A stretch of 64,000 bases of DNA from Torymus aiolomorphi (taxonomy: Eukaryota; Arthropoda; Insecta; Hymenoptera; Torymidae). Positions 19,861 to 30,222 of the stretch are shown here, one piece after another. The position numbers and the translations under genes are program-made. Below the pieces are notes generated by a model. It was not told the DNA's origin, made no database searches, and saw only the letters and a program-made list of their open reading frames with translations. Within the stretch, counting starts at the first letter, position 1; each line of letters starts with the position of its first letter. The DNA lies in the NCBI GenBank assembly GCA_036365515.1, contig CM070876.1:108527310-108591309 (forward strand), read 5' to 3'.

Positions 19861-21840
19861 ATGGAGGGACTACATACTAGACAGTTGTTACTCCAAGCTA
19901 GAATTAATAGTTCTTTTCAAAAATTCAAATCTAAAGGTAAAGATCAAATGAATAAGGGTAACGCCAAGGCTCGTTTAACCGGTCTTGAGGAGAATTACAA
20001 TGCCTTTAAAATTAATCACGAGAAGATCTTAAACCTCAATTCTGGCGATTTGCAGCATGATTACTTCAAAACTAATATGTTTGACTTAGTTGAAAACACT
20101 TTCTATGATCGAAAGGGTGAGTTTCTAAATTACTTGGAAAGTTTAGAAGAACAGAGCTCTGCGCCAGGATCCTCTAAGCAAACTGAAGCTCTGACTCCAC
20201 CCAAGTCCCCACTTCATGCTAATACTTCGTTTCAATCTTTGCCAAAAATAGATTTACCTAAATTTTCAGGCAAATTCGCTGATTGGGAGAATTTTAGAGA
20301 TGTCTTTCGTTCGGTCATACATCGTCGCGAAGACTTAACGCCTGTCTTGAAATTGCATTATCTTCGCACTCACCTCACTGGTGAGGCACTTGAGAAAATT
20401 AAATCTCTTCCCATTTCTGGTGATAATTATGAACGAGCCTGGACAGCTTTAATCGAATATTACGAAAATCAACGACGTATTGTTGGTTCTCTCATTTCAG
20501 AAATCTTCTCAGTTAAACCCATGAAGACAGACTCTTCTTCAGAAATTAAACGTATTTATAGGGAACTTTACAACCCTGTAGCTAGTCTAATATCCCTTAA
20601 TAGAGCGGATTCTTTAGCTAGTAATCTGATGGTACATTTCTCGCTTAAGCAGCTTGATTTGAATACTCGTAAAGAATAGGAAAGACATCTTGGTGATAGT
20701 GTTAATCCACCCACATTGGAACAACTTCAAGCCTTTCTTCGAAGTCAAACCCTCACTCTAGAGGCCATAGAAGCTGGCACTAGATCGTCTTCAACAAATA
20801 ATTCAAAACCTCGTAAATCAGAGCATGACAATGCTCAGTCGGTTTATTCGCATCAAACCTTATCTTCGAACCGAACAAAAAAGAAATGTTCGATTTGTAG
20901 TCAACATCATTTTACAAATAGATGTGAACGATTGCTGAATAAAATGATACCTGAGCGAATGGAATTGATCAAATCCTCCAATCTTTGTTACAATTGTTTA
21001 GGGAAGCATAACGTTCGAAATTGTACTTCCACGTACCGATGCATCCTTTGTAAATCTAAGCATCACACTTTGGTGCACACTGACAGCAATCAAGTAATCG
21101 GTTCGCCGCAGACTGAGAGCCTGGACAGCTTTAATCGAATATTACGAAAATCAACGACGTATTGTTGGTTCTCTCATTTCAGAAATCTTCTCAGTTAAAC
21201 CCATGAAGACAGACTCTTCTTCAGAAATTAAACGTATTTATAGGGAACTTTACAACCCTGTAACTAGTCTAATATCCCTTAATAGAGCGGATTCTTTAGC
21301 TAGTAATCTGATGGTACATTTCTCGCTTAAGCAGCTTGATTTGAATACTCGTAAAGAATAGGAAAGACATCTTGGTGATAGTGTTAATCCACCCACATTG
21401 GAACAACTTCAAGCCTTTCTTCGAAGTCAAACCCTCACTCTAGAGGCCATAGAAGCTGGCACTAGATCGTCTTCAACAAATAATTCAAAACCTCGTAAAT
21501 CAGAGCATGACAATGCTCAGTCGGTTTATTCGCATCAAACCTTATCTTCGAACCGAACAAAAAAGAAATGTTCGATTTGTAGTCAACATCATTTTACAAA
21601 TAGATGTGAACGATTGCTGAATAAAATGATTCCTGAGCGAAAGGAATTGATCAAATCCTCCAATCTTTGTTACAATTGTTTAGGGAAGCATAACGTTCGA
21701 AATTGTACTTCCACGTACCGATGCATCCTTTGTAAATCTAAGCATCACACTTTGGTGCACACTGACAGCAATCAAGTAATCGGTTCGCCGCAGACTGATC
21801 AGATTGACTCAGTGCCCGGCACCACTAATCCAAACTGTAG
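19861..21840 (+). pseudogene. gag: BEL copy A gag (DUF1759 type) with zinc knuckles, internally duplicated
   Basis: Frame 19861-20679 (272 residues): an N-terminal coiled-coil-like region, then the DUF1759 core with KIDLPKFSGKFADWENFRDV and an ENQRRIVGS block. It ends at a TAG at 20677 where the relatives B and C have Trp. After it, 20716-21116 encodes the zinc knuckles CSICSQHHFTNRC, CYNCLGKHNVRNC and CILCKSKHH. The 682-bp stretch 20435-21116 is then repeated at 21117-21798, throwing the frame. Gag packages the RNA in virus-like particles. Confidence 0.8.
20435..21798 (+). repeat. 682-bp tandem duplication inside BEL copy A gag
   Basis: Copy 1 is 20435-21116 and copy 2 is 21117-21798, with an offset of 682 bp throughout and only a few substitutions (for example at 20583/21265 and around 20946-20962/21628-21644). 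682 is not a multiple of three, so it also shifts the frame. Confidence 0.9.
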
Positions 21841-22394
21841 CAACGTTGCCGTTGTCCTGGTCGTTATGATTTCTAATTTCTTTATTCAACGTTTTTCAAT
21901 TGGTTTTTTACTTTTTGCACTCTAAAGTAGATTTAAAAGTAAAGATTTAGTATATCATATTTGATAAAGTACATTCATTTAATAAGTTTGTGATAGAGTT
22001 TAATAGAAGTAGTGTACAATGAGTGTTTTGTTGAAGTTTCAAATTAGGTTGACAATGAGACAGTATTGTCAAGCACACTCTCTATGAATAGAAATATATT
22101 TATTTCAAGATTCAGTTTAATTTATAATCATCAAATTGACAGTTACATCTACCTTTATAGGGTATAAGTTGGTTCAGACATATGAGGTACGTCTTGAACG
22201 TAACTATATACTGTACTCTGGTTGAAATAAATAATTTAATTAATTTTTGAATGACTTAGTTTTCTGTAATCTCCTCAAAGATCTTCTTTATAGTAATATA
22301 ATCCATCATCAAGATCCTTTGTCATTTTTACTTCTGTAGTCCAATGACCAATGCGATCATGTCCTTCTTGTTTTGTAATTTTTGTAATTTTTAA
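21841..22394. other. No intact gene; segment shared with 34880-35010
   Basis: 21841-22240 is AT-rich with nothing recognised. 22243-22394 resembles 34880-35010 (shared words such as GATCATGTCCTTC and CTTCTTTATAG / CTTCTTCATCG). On the minus strand both encode EGHD.xG.WT-like peptides, with stops in the second. The parent gene is not recognised. Confidence 0.4.
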
Positions 22395-23003
22395 AGAATC
22401 CCAACCAAGGGGCAAATTCTTAAGATTACCGGGCATTTCATTGTAATCATTTTCCTTAGATTCACTTGTACTTGCCGCAGAATCAAAATCTCCACGTTCG
22501 CCTTCAGTTCTAGCTTGCTTCCTCTGTACATTTTCTTTTGTGGCTACTCTCTGATTAGATACTATTTGAGCAATCTTGCTTCTTTCTTTTGCTGTTCTAG
22601 ATTCTTACTCCTGTCTGGTTTCCTTTCATTCTTCTTTGCCAATAAAATAGGACCAAGTGCCTCTCCCTTTTTGCTCAATAATCTTTGATTTTTGTCTTCC
22701 AAAGTATCACCGCATTTCAAACCAAGAGCCATGAGAGCAGACTTCAATCTATCCCAAAATGAGAAAGCACACAAATCTAAGTGAGCTCCAACATTGATTA
22801 AAGCACTGCCTGTTTCCAACAGGGAAAGGTCCTGGTTTCTAGCCTGCTGCTATCCATAAACTGATTAAGCAGCATTTTCAGCCGATGCTCCCAGTTTATG
22901 GTTTCCCGATGGCTCGGCTTTTTGTGCAAGTTCTCCTTGACCGTCGCGTCGGTGAGACGTTCGCGCTCCTCGTGCAGCCGGCGCTGCTGTTCCAGGAGGG
23001 TCT
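22395..23003 (-). pseudogene. SF3A3: SF3A3 (splicing factor 3A subunit 3) pseudogene fragment
   Basis: The minus strand from 23003 encodes TLLEQQRRLHEERERLTDAT followed by HKKPSHRETIN, matching the N-terminus of SF3A3 (SF3a60/Prp9). After a jump (the middle of the protein is missing) it encodes LKSALMALGLKCGDTLEDKN and AKKNERKPDRSKN, the conserved SAP-like LGLKCGGTL region. It ends near 22400 with NLPLGWD, the start of the zinc-finger region. SF3A3 is a U2 snRNP component. The large deletion, stops and frame changes (for example after 22562) make it a pseudogene. It may be a retrocopy, since no introns are visible, but no poly-A tail was found. Confidence 0.75.
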
Positions 23004-23245
23004 TTATCGTGAACGATCGTCGGCAGGACGACCGGGTGTTGACGCACTCGGTTATTTACGTTTGGGGTTAGGATATACGGCAGTCCGCGACGCGATGTAC
23101 GTGACTCGACGAGGCGCCCGCAGCTGTGCTGCAGCCTACAGCGCATGCGCTTGGGCGTACACGCACACGGGCAAGGCCAACAGTGTCGCCGCCATTGCCA
23201 TCGCTCTGTGGCGATGTTACACATTTCCCATAAGATAATAGGTAA
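23004..23245. other. GC-rich stretch upstream of the SF3A3 pseudogene
   Basis: Open on both strands through base composition only. It could be 5' flank carried with the pseudogene; no motif supports a separate gene. Confidence 0.35.
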
Positions 23246-23262
23246 TAATCTATTTTTTTTGC

Positions 23263-23512
23263 AGATTATGTAAAATCAAAAGAACATTGCTCTAAGTTTC
23301 ATAATATTATACCCTTCTGAAAAGTTTCAAGTCAAAATATTAATTTGCTTTGCGCAAACTTTGAACAAAATTTTGACATCACGCTCCGTCTACCTCGAAA
23401 TTTTGTTCAAAGTTTATGCAAAAACGAATTGATATTTTGACTTGAAATTTGGCAGGAAGGTAGAATATTGTGAAGCTTAGAGCAATATTCTCTTGATTTT
23501 GCATAATTCGGT
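23263..23512. repeat. Imperfect 250-bp hairpin (fold-back element)
   Basis: Left arm words TCAAGTCAAAATATTAATTT and CAAACTTTGAACAAAATTTT are mirrored on the right by AAATTTTGTTCAAAGTTT and TTGATATTTTGACTTGAAA, around a short spacer near 23385. Outer words AACATTGCTCTAAG and CTTAGAGCAATATTCT also pair. Confidence 0.75.
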
Positions 23513-23739
23513 GTATTTTCTTTTTTATTAGCTTCAAATCGTTGAATCGACTCGGTCGGTAAAAATTGAGTAAAGCTTTTAATACGTTTTTTTTTAATTA
23601 CTATTAAAATTATTACTAATTATTAAGTAATAAAGTAATTTAGAATTTTTTAAGAAAAGTCAAAAAATACTTTTAAAAAAATCTGCGCATCTTAAATTGC
23701 GTAGTTTAAAGGATTCATTAGAAGTCAAAAGAACTACGA

Positions 23740-25215
23740 GTTACTTACGAACTAATTACCAAGCAATTACATTTTCTGTAGTGTAACATTAGAGTTTTTT
23801 TAATTAACTTCCTGTCAACTCTTGACAATCAAAAAGTGAAATTAAATTTGTCTCTGGTTTTTGATGATTATTAAGAATTTACAGGTAATTTCAAACCACA
23901 ATAAGAAATTTCAAAGCTTCACCTTCCTGAATTTAGGAGAAAAAGGCGAAAACATTTAGTGCAATCTCATATTTGATCCAACGCGTTGTCTAAAATATGA
24001 AAATGCAAAACTGTTTTACCCTTTTTCTCCTAAATTATCAAAGGTAATGCTTTCAAATTTTGTAGTGATTTGAAATGGTCTGTAAATTAATATTTTTGCA
24101 AATCCAAGTAAAAAAATTTATTTTATATTTTTTGTTATAATGTAATTTAATTTAACATTAGAATTTTTTTAAAATCAATGTCAAGTCTTCAGACTCAAAA
24201 TGTAAGTCAATTTTGCCTCTGGTTTTTTGCATGATTATTATTAATTTAAAGATAATTTGAAACCACTGTATGAAATTTCAGAGCTTTGCCTTTTATAATT
24301 TATGAGAAAAAGGCTAAAACAGTTTTGCATTGTCATATTTTGGACAACTCGTTCGATGAAATATGAGATTGCACTAAATGTTTTGGCCTTTTTCTCCTAA
24401 ATTCAGGAAGGTAAAGCTTTGAAATTTCTTATAGTGGCTTGAAACGACCTGTAAATTAGTAATATTTTTGCAAAACAAATAAGAGAAATTTATTTTACAT
24501 TTTCTGTAATTTAACATTAGATTTTTTTAATTAACTCCCTGTCAACTCTTGACAATCAAAAAGTGAAATTAAATTTGTCTCCGGTTTTTGATGATTATTA
24601 AGAATTTACAGGTAATTTCATATCACAATAAGAAATTTAAAAGCTTTATCTTCCAGAATTTAGAAAAAGGTTAAAACATTTAGTGTAATCTCATATTTCA
24701 CCGAACGAGTTGACCAAAATATACAAATGCAAAACTGTTTTAGCCTTTTTCTCATAAATTATAAAAGGCAAAGCTCTGAAATTTCGCACAGTGGTTTCAA
24801 ATTATCTTTAAATTAATAATAATCATGCAAAAAACCAGAGGCAAAATTCATTTGCATTTTCAGTTTGAAGACTCGAGATTGATTTATAAAAATTCTAATG
24901 TTAAATTATAGAAAATGCAAAATAAATTTCTCTAATTTTTTTGTAAAAATATTATTAATTTATAGGTAATTTCAAACCACAATAAGAAATTTCAAAGCTC
25001 TACCTTCCTGAATTTAGGAGAAAAAGGCGAAAACATTTAGTGCAACCTCATATTTCATCCAATGCGTTGTCCAAAATATGAAAATGCAAAACTGTTTTAG
25101 CCTTTTTCTCCTAAATTAGCAAAGGTAATGCTTTCAAATTTTGTGTAGTGACTTGAAATGATCTGTAAATTAATAATAATCATGCAAAAAATCAGAGGCA
25201 AATTTAATTTACATT
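23740..25215. repeat. Family of about 240-bp AT-rich repeat units in both orientations
   Basis: Four units: about 23880-24110 (+), 24235-24480 (inverted), 24600-24840 (+) and 24950-25200 (+). Each carries GAATTTAGGAGAAAAAGGC, TTTAGTGCAATCTCATATTT, GCAAAACTGTTTTA and CTTTTTCTCCTAAATT. Each unit is also partly self-complementary, and the inverted second unit makes a large palindrome with its neighbours. Confidence 0.8.
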
Positions 25216-26329
25216 TTGAATTTGAAGAAAATGATTAAAAAATAAATCTAATGAGTATTTGGTGAAGATTATCCATGCCCATAATTCTTCAAATTATCAT
25301 TTACATTTTCTGGCTGACGCAGCCAGATGAAGTTCTCGAGCAGTGCGAATCAGGAAGCCCCTCAGTCAAGGTTACCTTTTTTGATGCCTTTGTAGACTTT
25401 GTAAAAATTGCACTGTGCAATGACAGCAGTGAAGATCAGCAGCAGTACGATAACAGCTTTTGGAACAATACTTCTTCCTGGAGAAATCACAAGGGTCATC
25501 GTCACAGCCTTGAAGCCATGCTTGTCCTTCATCAGCTATCTTGTACGCAGCTGCCATTGAAGATTAGATGGAAACATTGTTTGCAAGTTCCTTTGAACTC
25601 TTAAAGCATTTGAAAACCACCTGAAATACAAATTTATGTACCATCTAGACATATGAAGAAAATGATTGGAAACCGATTCACCTAGTTTCAGCTTGTAGAT
25701 GATATACCGTGCACAAGTATTCCTATTAGAGAGTGGGTCAACTAAAGAAAACAGCATGTACATGTTCTAAATCTCGCTGTCACCTTCACAGTTAACTGGA
25801 AAATTCACACAGCCTGGAAGCCATCCTCATACACTTGTGATGTGCAAGAAAACAAGTAATGTGATTAATTGCTTAGTAAAAGAAATGCTAATAATCACTG
25901 AACTCACCTAGAGGCTGAAGTACTGGGGATATCAGCATAACCTCTTCTTTTCCCCATCAGTAGTCGTCCTTTGCAACCTCCTTCTTCGTTATCACTGGCA
26001 GATTATATGCATGAGCTGTTCCTCAGCGGGAAGTCTTTTTCTTTGTCGTCACCGGGGACAGCACCAAAATATAGGTAGGTATGTGTACCCACACATGCAT
26101 TAAAGCATGACTAAAAATCTCTTGAGGCTTGTATGGCACCAGCAGACTCCAGGACATACGTATTCTCCATAGACACCAGGGGATGTGATGGCACTTCTGG
26201 GTTGGCTTTGTGAGGAACATTTGGTACTACATACTTGAAAGCCTCCTGGCTGTGATATTAATGGTCTTGTCTCTTCTATCGGGGAAAGAAGACAGAAATA
26301 GAAATTTTTCATCACATAGTTCGTCTTAT
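25216..26329. other. Unidentified gene-like remnants, mostly minus strand
   Basis: A minus-strand frame around 25540-25380 encodes a hydrophobic segment (AVIVLLLIFTAVIAQCNF) ending at a possible GTAACC donor. Another minus-strand frame lies at 26220-26023. These might be exons of a decayed membrane-protein gene, but I do not recognise it and splice links are unproven. Confidence 0.25.
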
Positions 26330-26333
26330 ATGT
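26330..26333. other. Left target-site duplication ATGT of the gypsy element
   Basis: ATGT immediately outside the LTR that begins TGTAACGG. The same four bases follow the other LTR at 34827-34830. Confidence 0.8.
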
Positions 26334-27984
26334 TGTAACGGTTGCTCCTCCCCTGCCGGACGCTCATGAGTTTACCAGGGTATGGAAGGGGGAGAAAGGA
26401 GTGTCAGGTGGCTTAACAGACGAAATGCATAGATATATATTTGAATATAGAAAGGCTAGTTTATTTGACTAATTAAAATACTAATCAACAAAGATGAAAA
26501 TACTAAATAATGAGAATAAATGAACAACTGAAGCAACAATATTCGCCACCAATGACCGCAGTAGCCTTAGTTCGCCACCTGAAACAAGTAAATCAAACAA
26601 ACATGCTTACTTCGGCATACGACCAAGTCCGCGGAACTTACAGACTAAATGCTATCGCAGCGCCCTCTCGCAGGAGGGCCTCGGTTATGCTAAGCTTTGC
26701 TACAACGCGTACGTCGAGTCACGGTATCGTCAGCGCGGTGAGTCGGCGTCAAAGTCGTAAAGTCTGGGGTCAGGTACCGGTATCTACAGTACTTGAATGC
26801 CCCCTTACCCTTAGTCGCGTGTGCACATGCCGATTAAGGGGGATTGGCAGCTTTGAGAACTCGGTCAGTGCCTACCTCGTGTGCTCACGGGGTAGGATCA
26901 GGCTTCATTCCGGCTTTCCTGGTGTCGGTCCAATTAGTCCGCGTTTCGCTAGTCACGTGGGCTCACGCAGACTAGTGTCCCGGCGACTCTAGGAACACGC
27001 TTCGCGACTACCTCGTGTGCTCACGACGGTAGAGGCGGAGTTGTTCCGATGTTCCAGGCACAGGTAGGAGTAGTTCGTGTTCCACTAGTCACGTGTGCGC
27101 ACGCCGTCTAAGGAATTGCGATTCCGGGCACGCGGCCTGTGACCACCTCGTGTGCCCACGATGGTAGTGACAGCAGGTGTACCGGGGGTCAGTAGGCGAG
27201 GAAACGTATGTTTGTGTTCCCCTAGTCACGTGTGCGCACGAGGACTACGGAACAGCATATCCGGGTACACGGCCTGTGACTACCTCGTGTGCCCACGACG
27301 GTAGTAACAGCAGGTGTGCTAGGGGTCAGTAGGCGAGGAAACGTATGTTCGTGTTCCCCTAGTCACGTGTGCGCACGAGGACTATGGAACAGCGAATCCG
27401 GGTACACGGCCTGGGACTACCTCGTGTGCCCACGACGGTAGTAACAGCAGGTGTGCTAGGGGTCAGTAGGCGAGGAAACGTATGTTCGTGTTCCCCTAGT
27501 CACGTGTGCGCACGAGGACTAAGGAACAGCGAATCCGGGTACACGGCCTGGGACTACCTCGTGTGCGCACGACGGTAGACAGCAGGTGTCCTGGTGATTG
27601 GTGTTGTCCGATGGCTGGCGATACCGAATTCCTCACGTCTGCTCACGAGAGGAAGGCGGTAGTTCCAGTCCCTGGGACGGTCGGTCACGGTCTGTCTCGT
27701 CGTCGGTGTATGAGCTGCTTATATAGTATAGATTCAGTGATAAGATGCGCGCGCCGGTGTGGAGTCGCGGCGATCTCGGGACAAGGAGAGTTTACATAGA
27801 GCGACGTGAGTGCGCGCGCGCGCACGTTCGTGGACAAAGCGATCTTACACGAGGCGGCGTGAGCGCACACGCGCGCATGTTCGTGGATACACAGAGTACG
27901 CGGCGCGGACCTAACCTATTTCTGGTGCGCGGGTCGCGGTGTGTAATTGCAGGTTCGTAACGAGGCATGACTGTCTTCGTTATA
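26334..27984 (-). repeat. Gypsy 3' LTR (element orientation), expanded
   Basis: 1651 bp, against 1272 bp for its partner. Ends: TGTAACGG at 26334 and CTTCGTTATA at 27984 (the partner ends CTTCGTTACA). The extra length comes mainly from additional 136-137-bp units between 27086 and 27590. It contains many CGTGTGCNCACG-like dyads. Confidence 0.9.
27086..27590. repeat. 136-137-bp minisatellite inside the gypsy 3' LTR
   Basis: The word CTAGTCACGTGTGCGCACG begins at about 27086, 27223, 27359 and 27496. Each unit also has ACTACCTCGTGTG(C/G)CCACGA and AGGCGAGGAAACGTATG. The partner LTR has this unit once (about 34297). Confidence 0.88.
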
Positions 27985-29005
27985 TCTCCCTCTCTCTTCG
28001 GAAAGAGCGGACGCTCGCTGATAACTTACTGGGCGCGGGGAACCCACGTGCCGAATCTCTCCGGTCTTGGGGACGAGGCGTAGCAGCCGCTTAATCCCCC
28101 CGTACCGCATCACATACTTCTTGACCCCAACGGGTACGTCCACCTCGGTGCCGTCGGGTAGTGTCCGGGTGACTCGGGGTAGCGATAGAGTGGAGTCGCG
28201 GTGTTGTCTGGCCGGAACTGCGACCGCTACGCCGGGGGCGTCGGCCATGTCCATGGCTGTCTCGGCCATTTTCTCAAGAATCTTTTCTCCACAAGATATG
28301 GGTTGTAGTGCGCCATCTAGCGTGCGCGTTTCGGGGTATGATTTTCCAATTGCGGGATCCCTACGGCATGCGCCACCTGTCGGTTATGCTCGCACTCGTG
28401 GGTCTGGTGACGTGCCTTCGCCGTGGACTAAGGGTATGTCTACAATGGAGACTGGTGCCGAGGGTAACTACCATCAGGGTCGTTCTACAATGTTTTGGAG
28501 TTTCGACTCCCGATTTCCGGAAATTGTTAGTTACCTCATCTTCGGGGTCGTCTGCAATGCTGTCACCGATGCCTTCGTCTTCGTCGCGCCATCGGCGTTG
28601 GCGCTGTCGTCGGCGTCGTCGTCGGCGGGCATCCTTGTGTCTCTTCGTTCGACCGTTGATGAGTATCCGGATGCCGGCAGCTGATATAAAATCCATTCCC
28701 AGTACGATAGGTAGGACCTGGTCCTGGACTACCACCCATGGCCGCTTAAATAGCCTTTCTTTTGCTTCGAAGGTAGCGAGGAGTGTAATGGGTGAGAACC
28801 AGGGCATAGGTAGTGTTCGTGTAGGCTGGAGGTGAGCGCTAGCGACAAGGGTGTCCAGGCAGATGTAGGGGGCGCGGTGTAGTATCAGCAGCTCTCCTAT
28901 TGCTGGGGACACAGTGGTGATGAGGCTGGCGGTCCTGATGATGGCCTCGTAGCTGGTGTCGTGTACCTTTATTGGTACGAGGAGAGCCGGCTGTGTGCGC
29001 ATCAT
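27985..29005 (-). pseudogene. Third ORF of the gypsy element with retropepsin-like segment
   Basis: Starts at 29005, overlapping the integrase stop in an ATGA junction. About 214 residues in the first frame: a beta-rich N-terminal half (ALLVPIKVHDTSYEAIIRTA) ending in LPIVLGMDFISAAGIRI, which resembles the C-terminal half of a retropepsin (ILGMDIL in the pol protease), then an Arg-rich run (RRRRRRRQRQRRW). A second frame (28269-27916) continues after a shift and runs into the LTR. The env position thus encodes something protease-like rather than an envelope: no signal peptide, membrane segment or furin site is visible. Function unknown. Confidence 0.5.
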
Positions 29006-30222
29006 TTACATTTCGTAGGGGTTCCGCTGGTGCGACATCTTGGCGCGGGCTGTTCTGGCCTTTGACTGCCGCAGCAATTTATATCCCCTGGCTTCACGGT
29101 GTTGGGCTCACTCTCGCTCCCCTTCCCCGGTTCGTGGAAAGGCTTGAGGTCGTGCACATGTATATGTTTTGCGAGTTTTCCGCTAGGGTGCCTCAGGTCG
29201 GAAATGACCAGTGCCCTCTTGCGGTGGACGAGGAATAGTCCCTCATACGTCGGTGCCATCTTGGCATCGAAATTGGCGGCTTTATTTGACAGGACGTGCT
29301 GCTTTTTCAGGACCTTCTCCCCCTTTCTCGGTGCCCAGTCTCGGCAGCGCAGATTGTAATATTTCTGCTGTTTTTGAAAACTCTGTGCCATTTTGGTACC
29401 GGCAAGCTCGAGCGCCTCCTGAATCCGTCGTATACGGTCTTCAAAGGGGGCATCCGGGCGTTTTCCTTTCTCCTGGCGCAGGCTCCCTGGTGGAATTAGT
29501 TCCCGTCCATAGTTGAGGTACGCTGGGGTGTACATGGTGCTGTCGCTGGCTGCAGAATTGTAAGCGAACGCTAGTTCTGGCAAGAGTGCATCCCACTTCT
29601 TCTGTGACTTTTCCAGGTACTGGTTGATGGCCGTTTTCAGGACCTTGTTGGTTCGCTCGACGGGGTTGCACTGCGGGGTGTAAGGCGGAGACCTTCGGTG
29701 TTCCACCTTGTAATCCTCCAGGAGTTGGGTAAACTCCTTGCCGATGAACTGGCGGCCATTGTCACTGACGACAGCCGTGGGGGTTCCAAATCGAAGTATG
29801 ACCTGTTCCTTCAGGGCTTTGGCGACGGCCGTGCTGGTGCCCTTGCTGAGGGCTTTTAGCTCGACCCACTTAGTGTAGCGATCTTGCATTACTAAGAGCC
29901 AGGTATTCCCTCGGTCGGACCGTGGGATTGGACCCATCAAGTCTGCCGACACCATCTCCCAGGGTTGGTTGACAATGGTGGCATGCATTGTTCCTGGAAG
30001 TGGTTGTTGCGGGAGCTTGTGCTTCTGGCAGCTGGTGTAGTTCCGTACGTGACTGGCTCCTTCTCGCAGCATTCCGGGCCAATAGTAGTGGCGGGCGAGG
30101 CGGTTCAGCGTTTTTGCAATTCCCGGGTGTCCTGCAGTCGGGTTGTCGTGAGCTTCTCTTAGAACGCATTGTCTCTCCCCTGCCGGGACGCACAGTTTCC
30201 ACGCCTCGCTCTGAGTTTTCAT
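29002..30222 (-). CDS. pol (INT): Gypsy integrase
   Basis: About 406 residues. The N-terminal zinc-binding region has His in EAHDNPTAGHPG but ends HVRNYTSCQKHK, where the usual first Cys is Tyr. Catalytic core: D in MVSADLMGPIP, D in AVVSDNGRQF and E in CNPVERTNKVLK. The C-terminal part has RDWAPRKGEKV and a GPF/Y-like region (YEGLFLVHRKRALVISDL). It is separated from RT-RNase H by a frameshift near 30215. Integrase inserts the cDNA into the host genome. Confidence 0.85.
   Translation of the reverse strand: MKTQSEAWKLCVPAGERQCVLREAHDNPTAGHPGIAKTLNRLARHYYWPGMLREGASHVRNYTSCQKHKLPQQPLPGTMHATIVNQPWEMVSADLMGPIPRSDRGNTWLLVMQDRYTKWVELKALSKGTSTAVAKALKEQVILRFGTPTAVVSDNGRQFIGKEFTQLLEDYKVEHRRSPPYTPQCNPVERTNKVLKTAINQYLEKSQKKWDALLPELAFAYNSAASDSTMYTPAYLNYGRELIPPGSLRQEKGKRPDAPFEDRIRRIQEALELAGTKMAQSFQKQQKYYNLRCRDWAPRKGEKVLKKQHVLSNKAANFDAKMAPTYEGLFLVHRKRALVISDLRHPSGKLAKHIHVHDLKPFHEPGKGSESEPNTVKPGDINCCGSQRPEQPAPRCRTSGTPTKCK

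Larger units (their letters stand above)
17945..21840 (+). mobile_element. BEL/Pao retrotransposon copy A, 3'-truncated
   Basis: 5' LTR, long leader and gag are present. The element ends abruptly near 21840 inside the zinc-knuckle/protease region, where similarity to copies B and C stops. There is no pol and no 3' LTR, so no target-site duplication can be read. It interrupts the right small gene of the Polinton and is therefore younger. Confidence 0.85.

Noticed and set aside
22562..22819. Initial idea that this is SDE2
   Set aside because: The LGLKCGGTL motif is shared by SDE2 and SF3A3, but the upstream LEQQRRLHEERERL block is specific to SF3A3.
26510..27799. Open frames in the gypsy LTRs (repeated Arg/Val-rich peptides)
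   Set aside because: They follow the 137-bp minisatellite and appear in a non-coding LTR.
28067..28835. Long plus-strand frames opposite the gypsy third ORF
   Set aside because: GC-rich antisense shadows of the minus-strand element.
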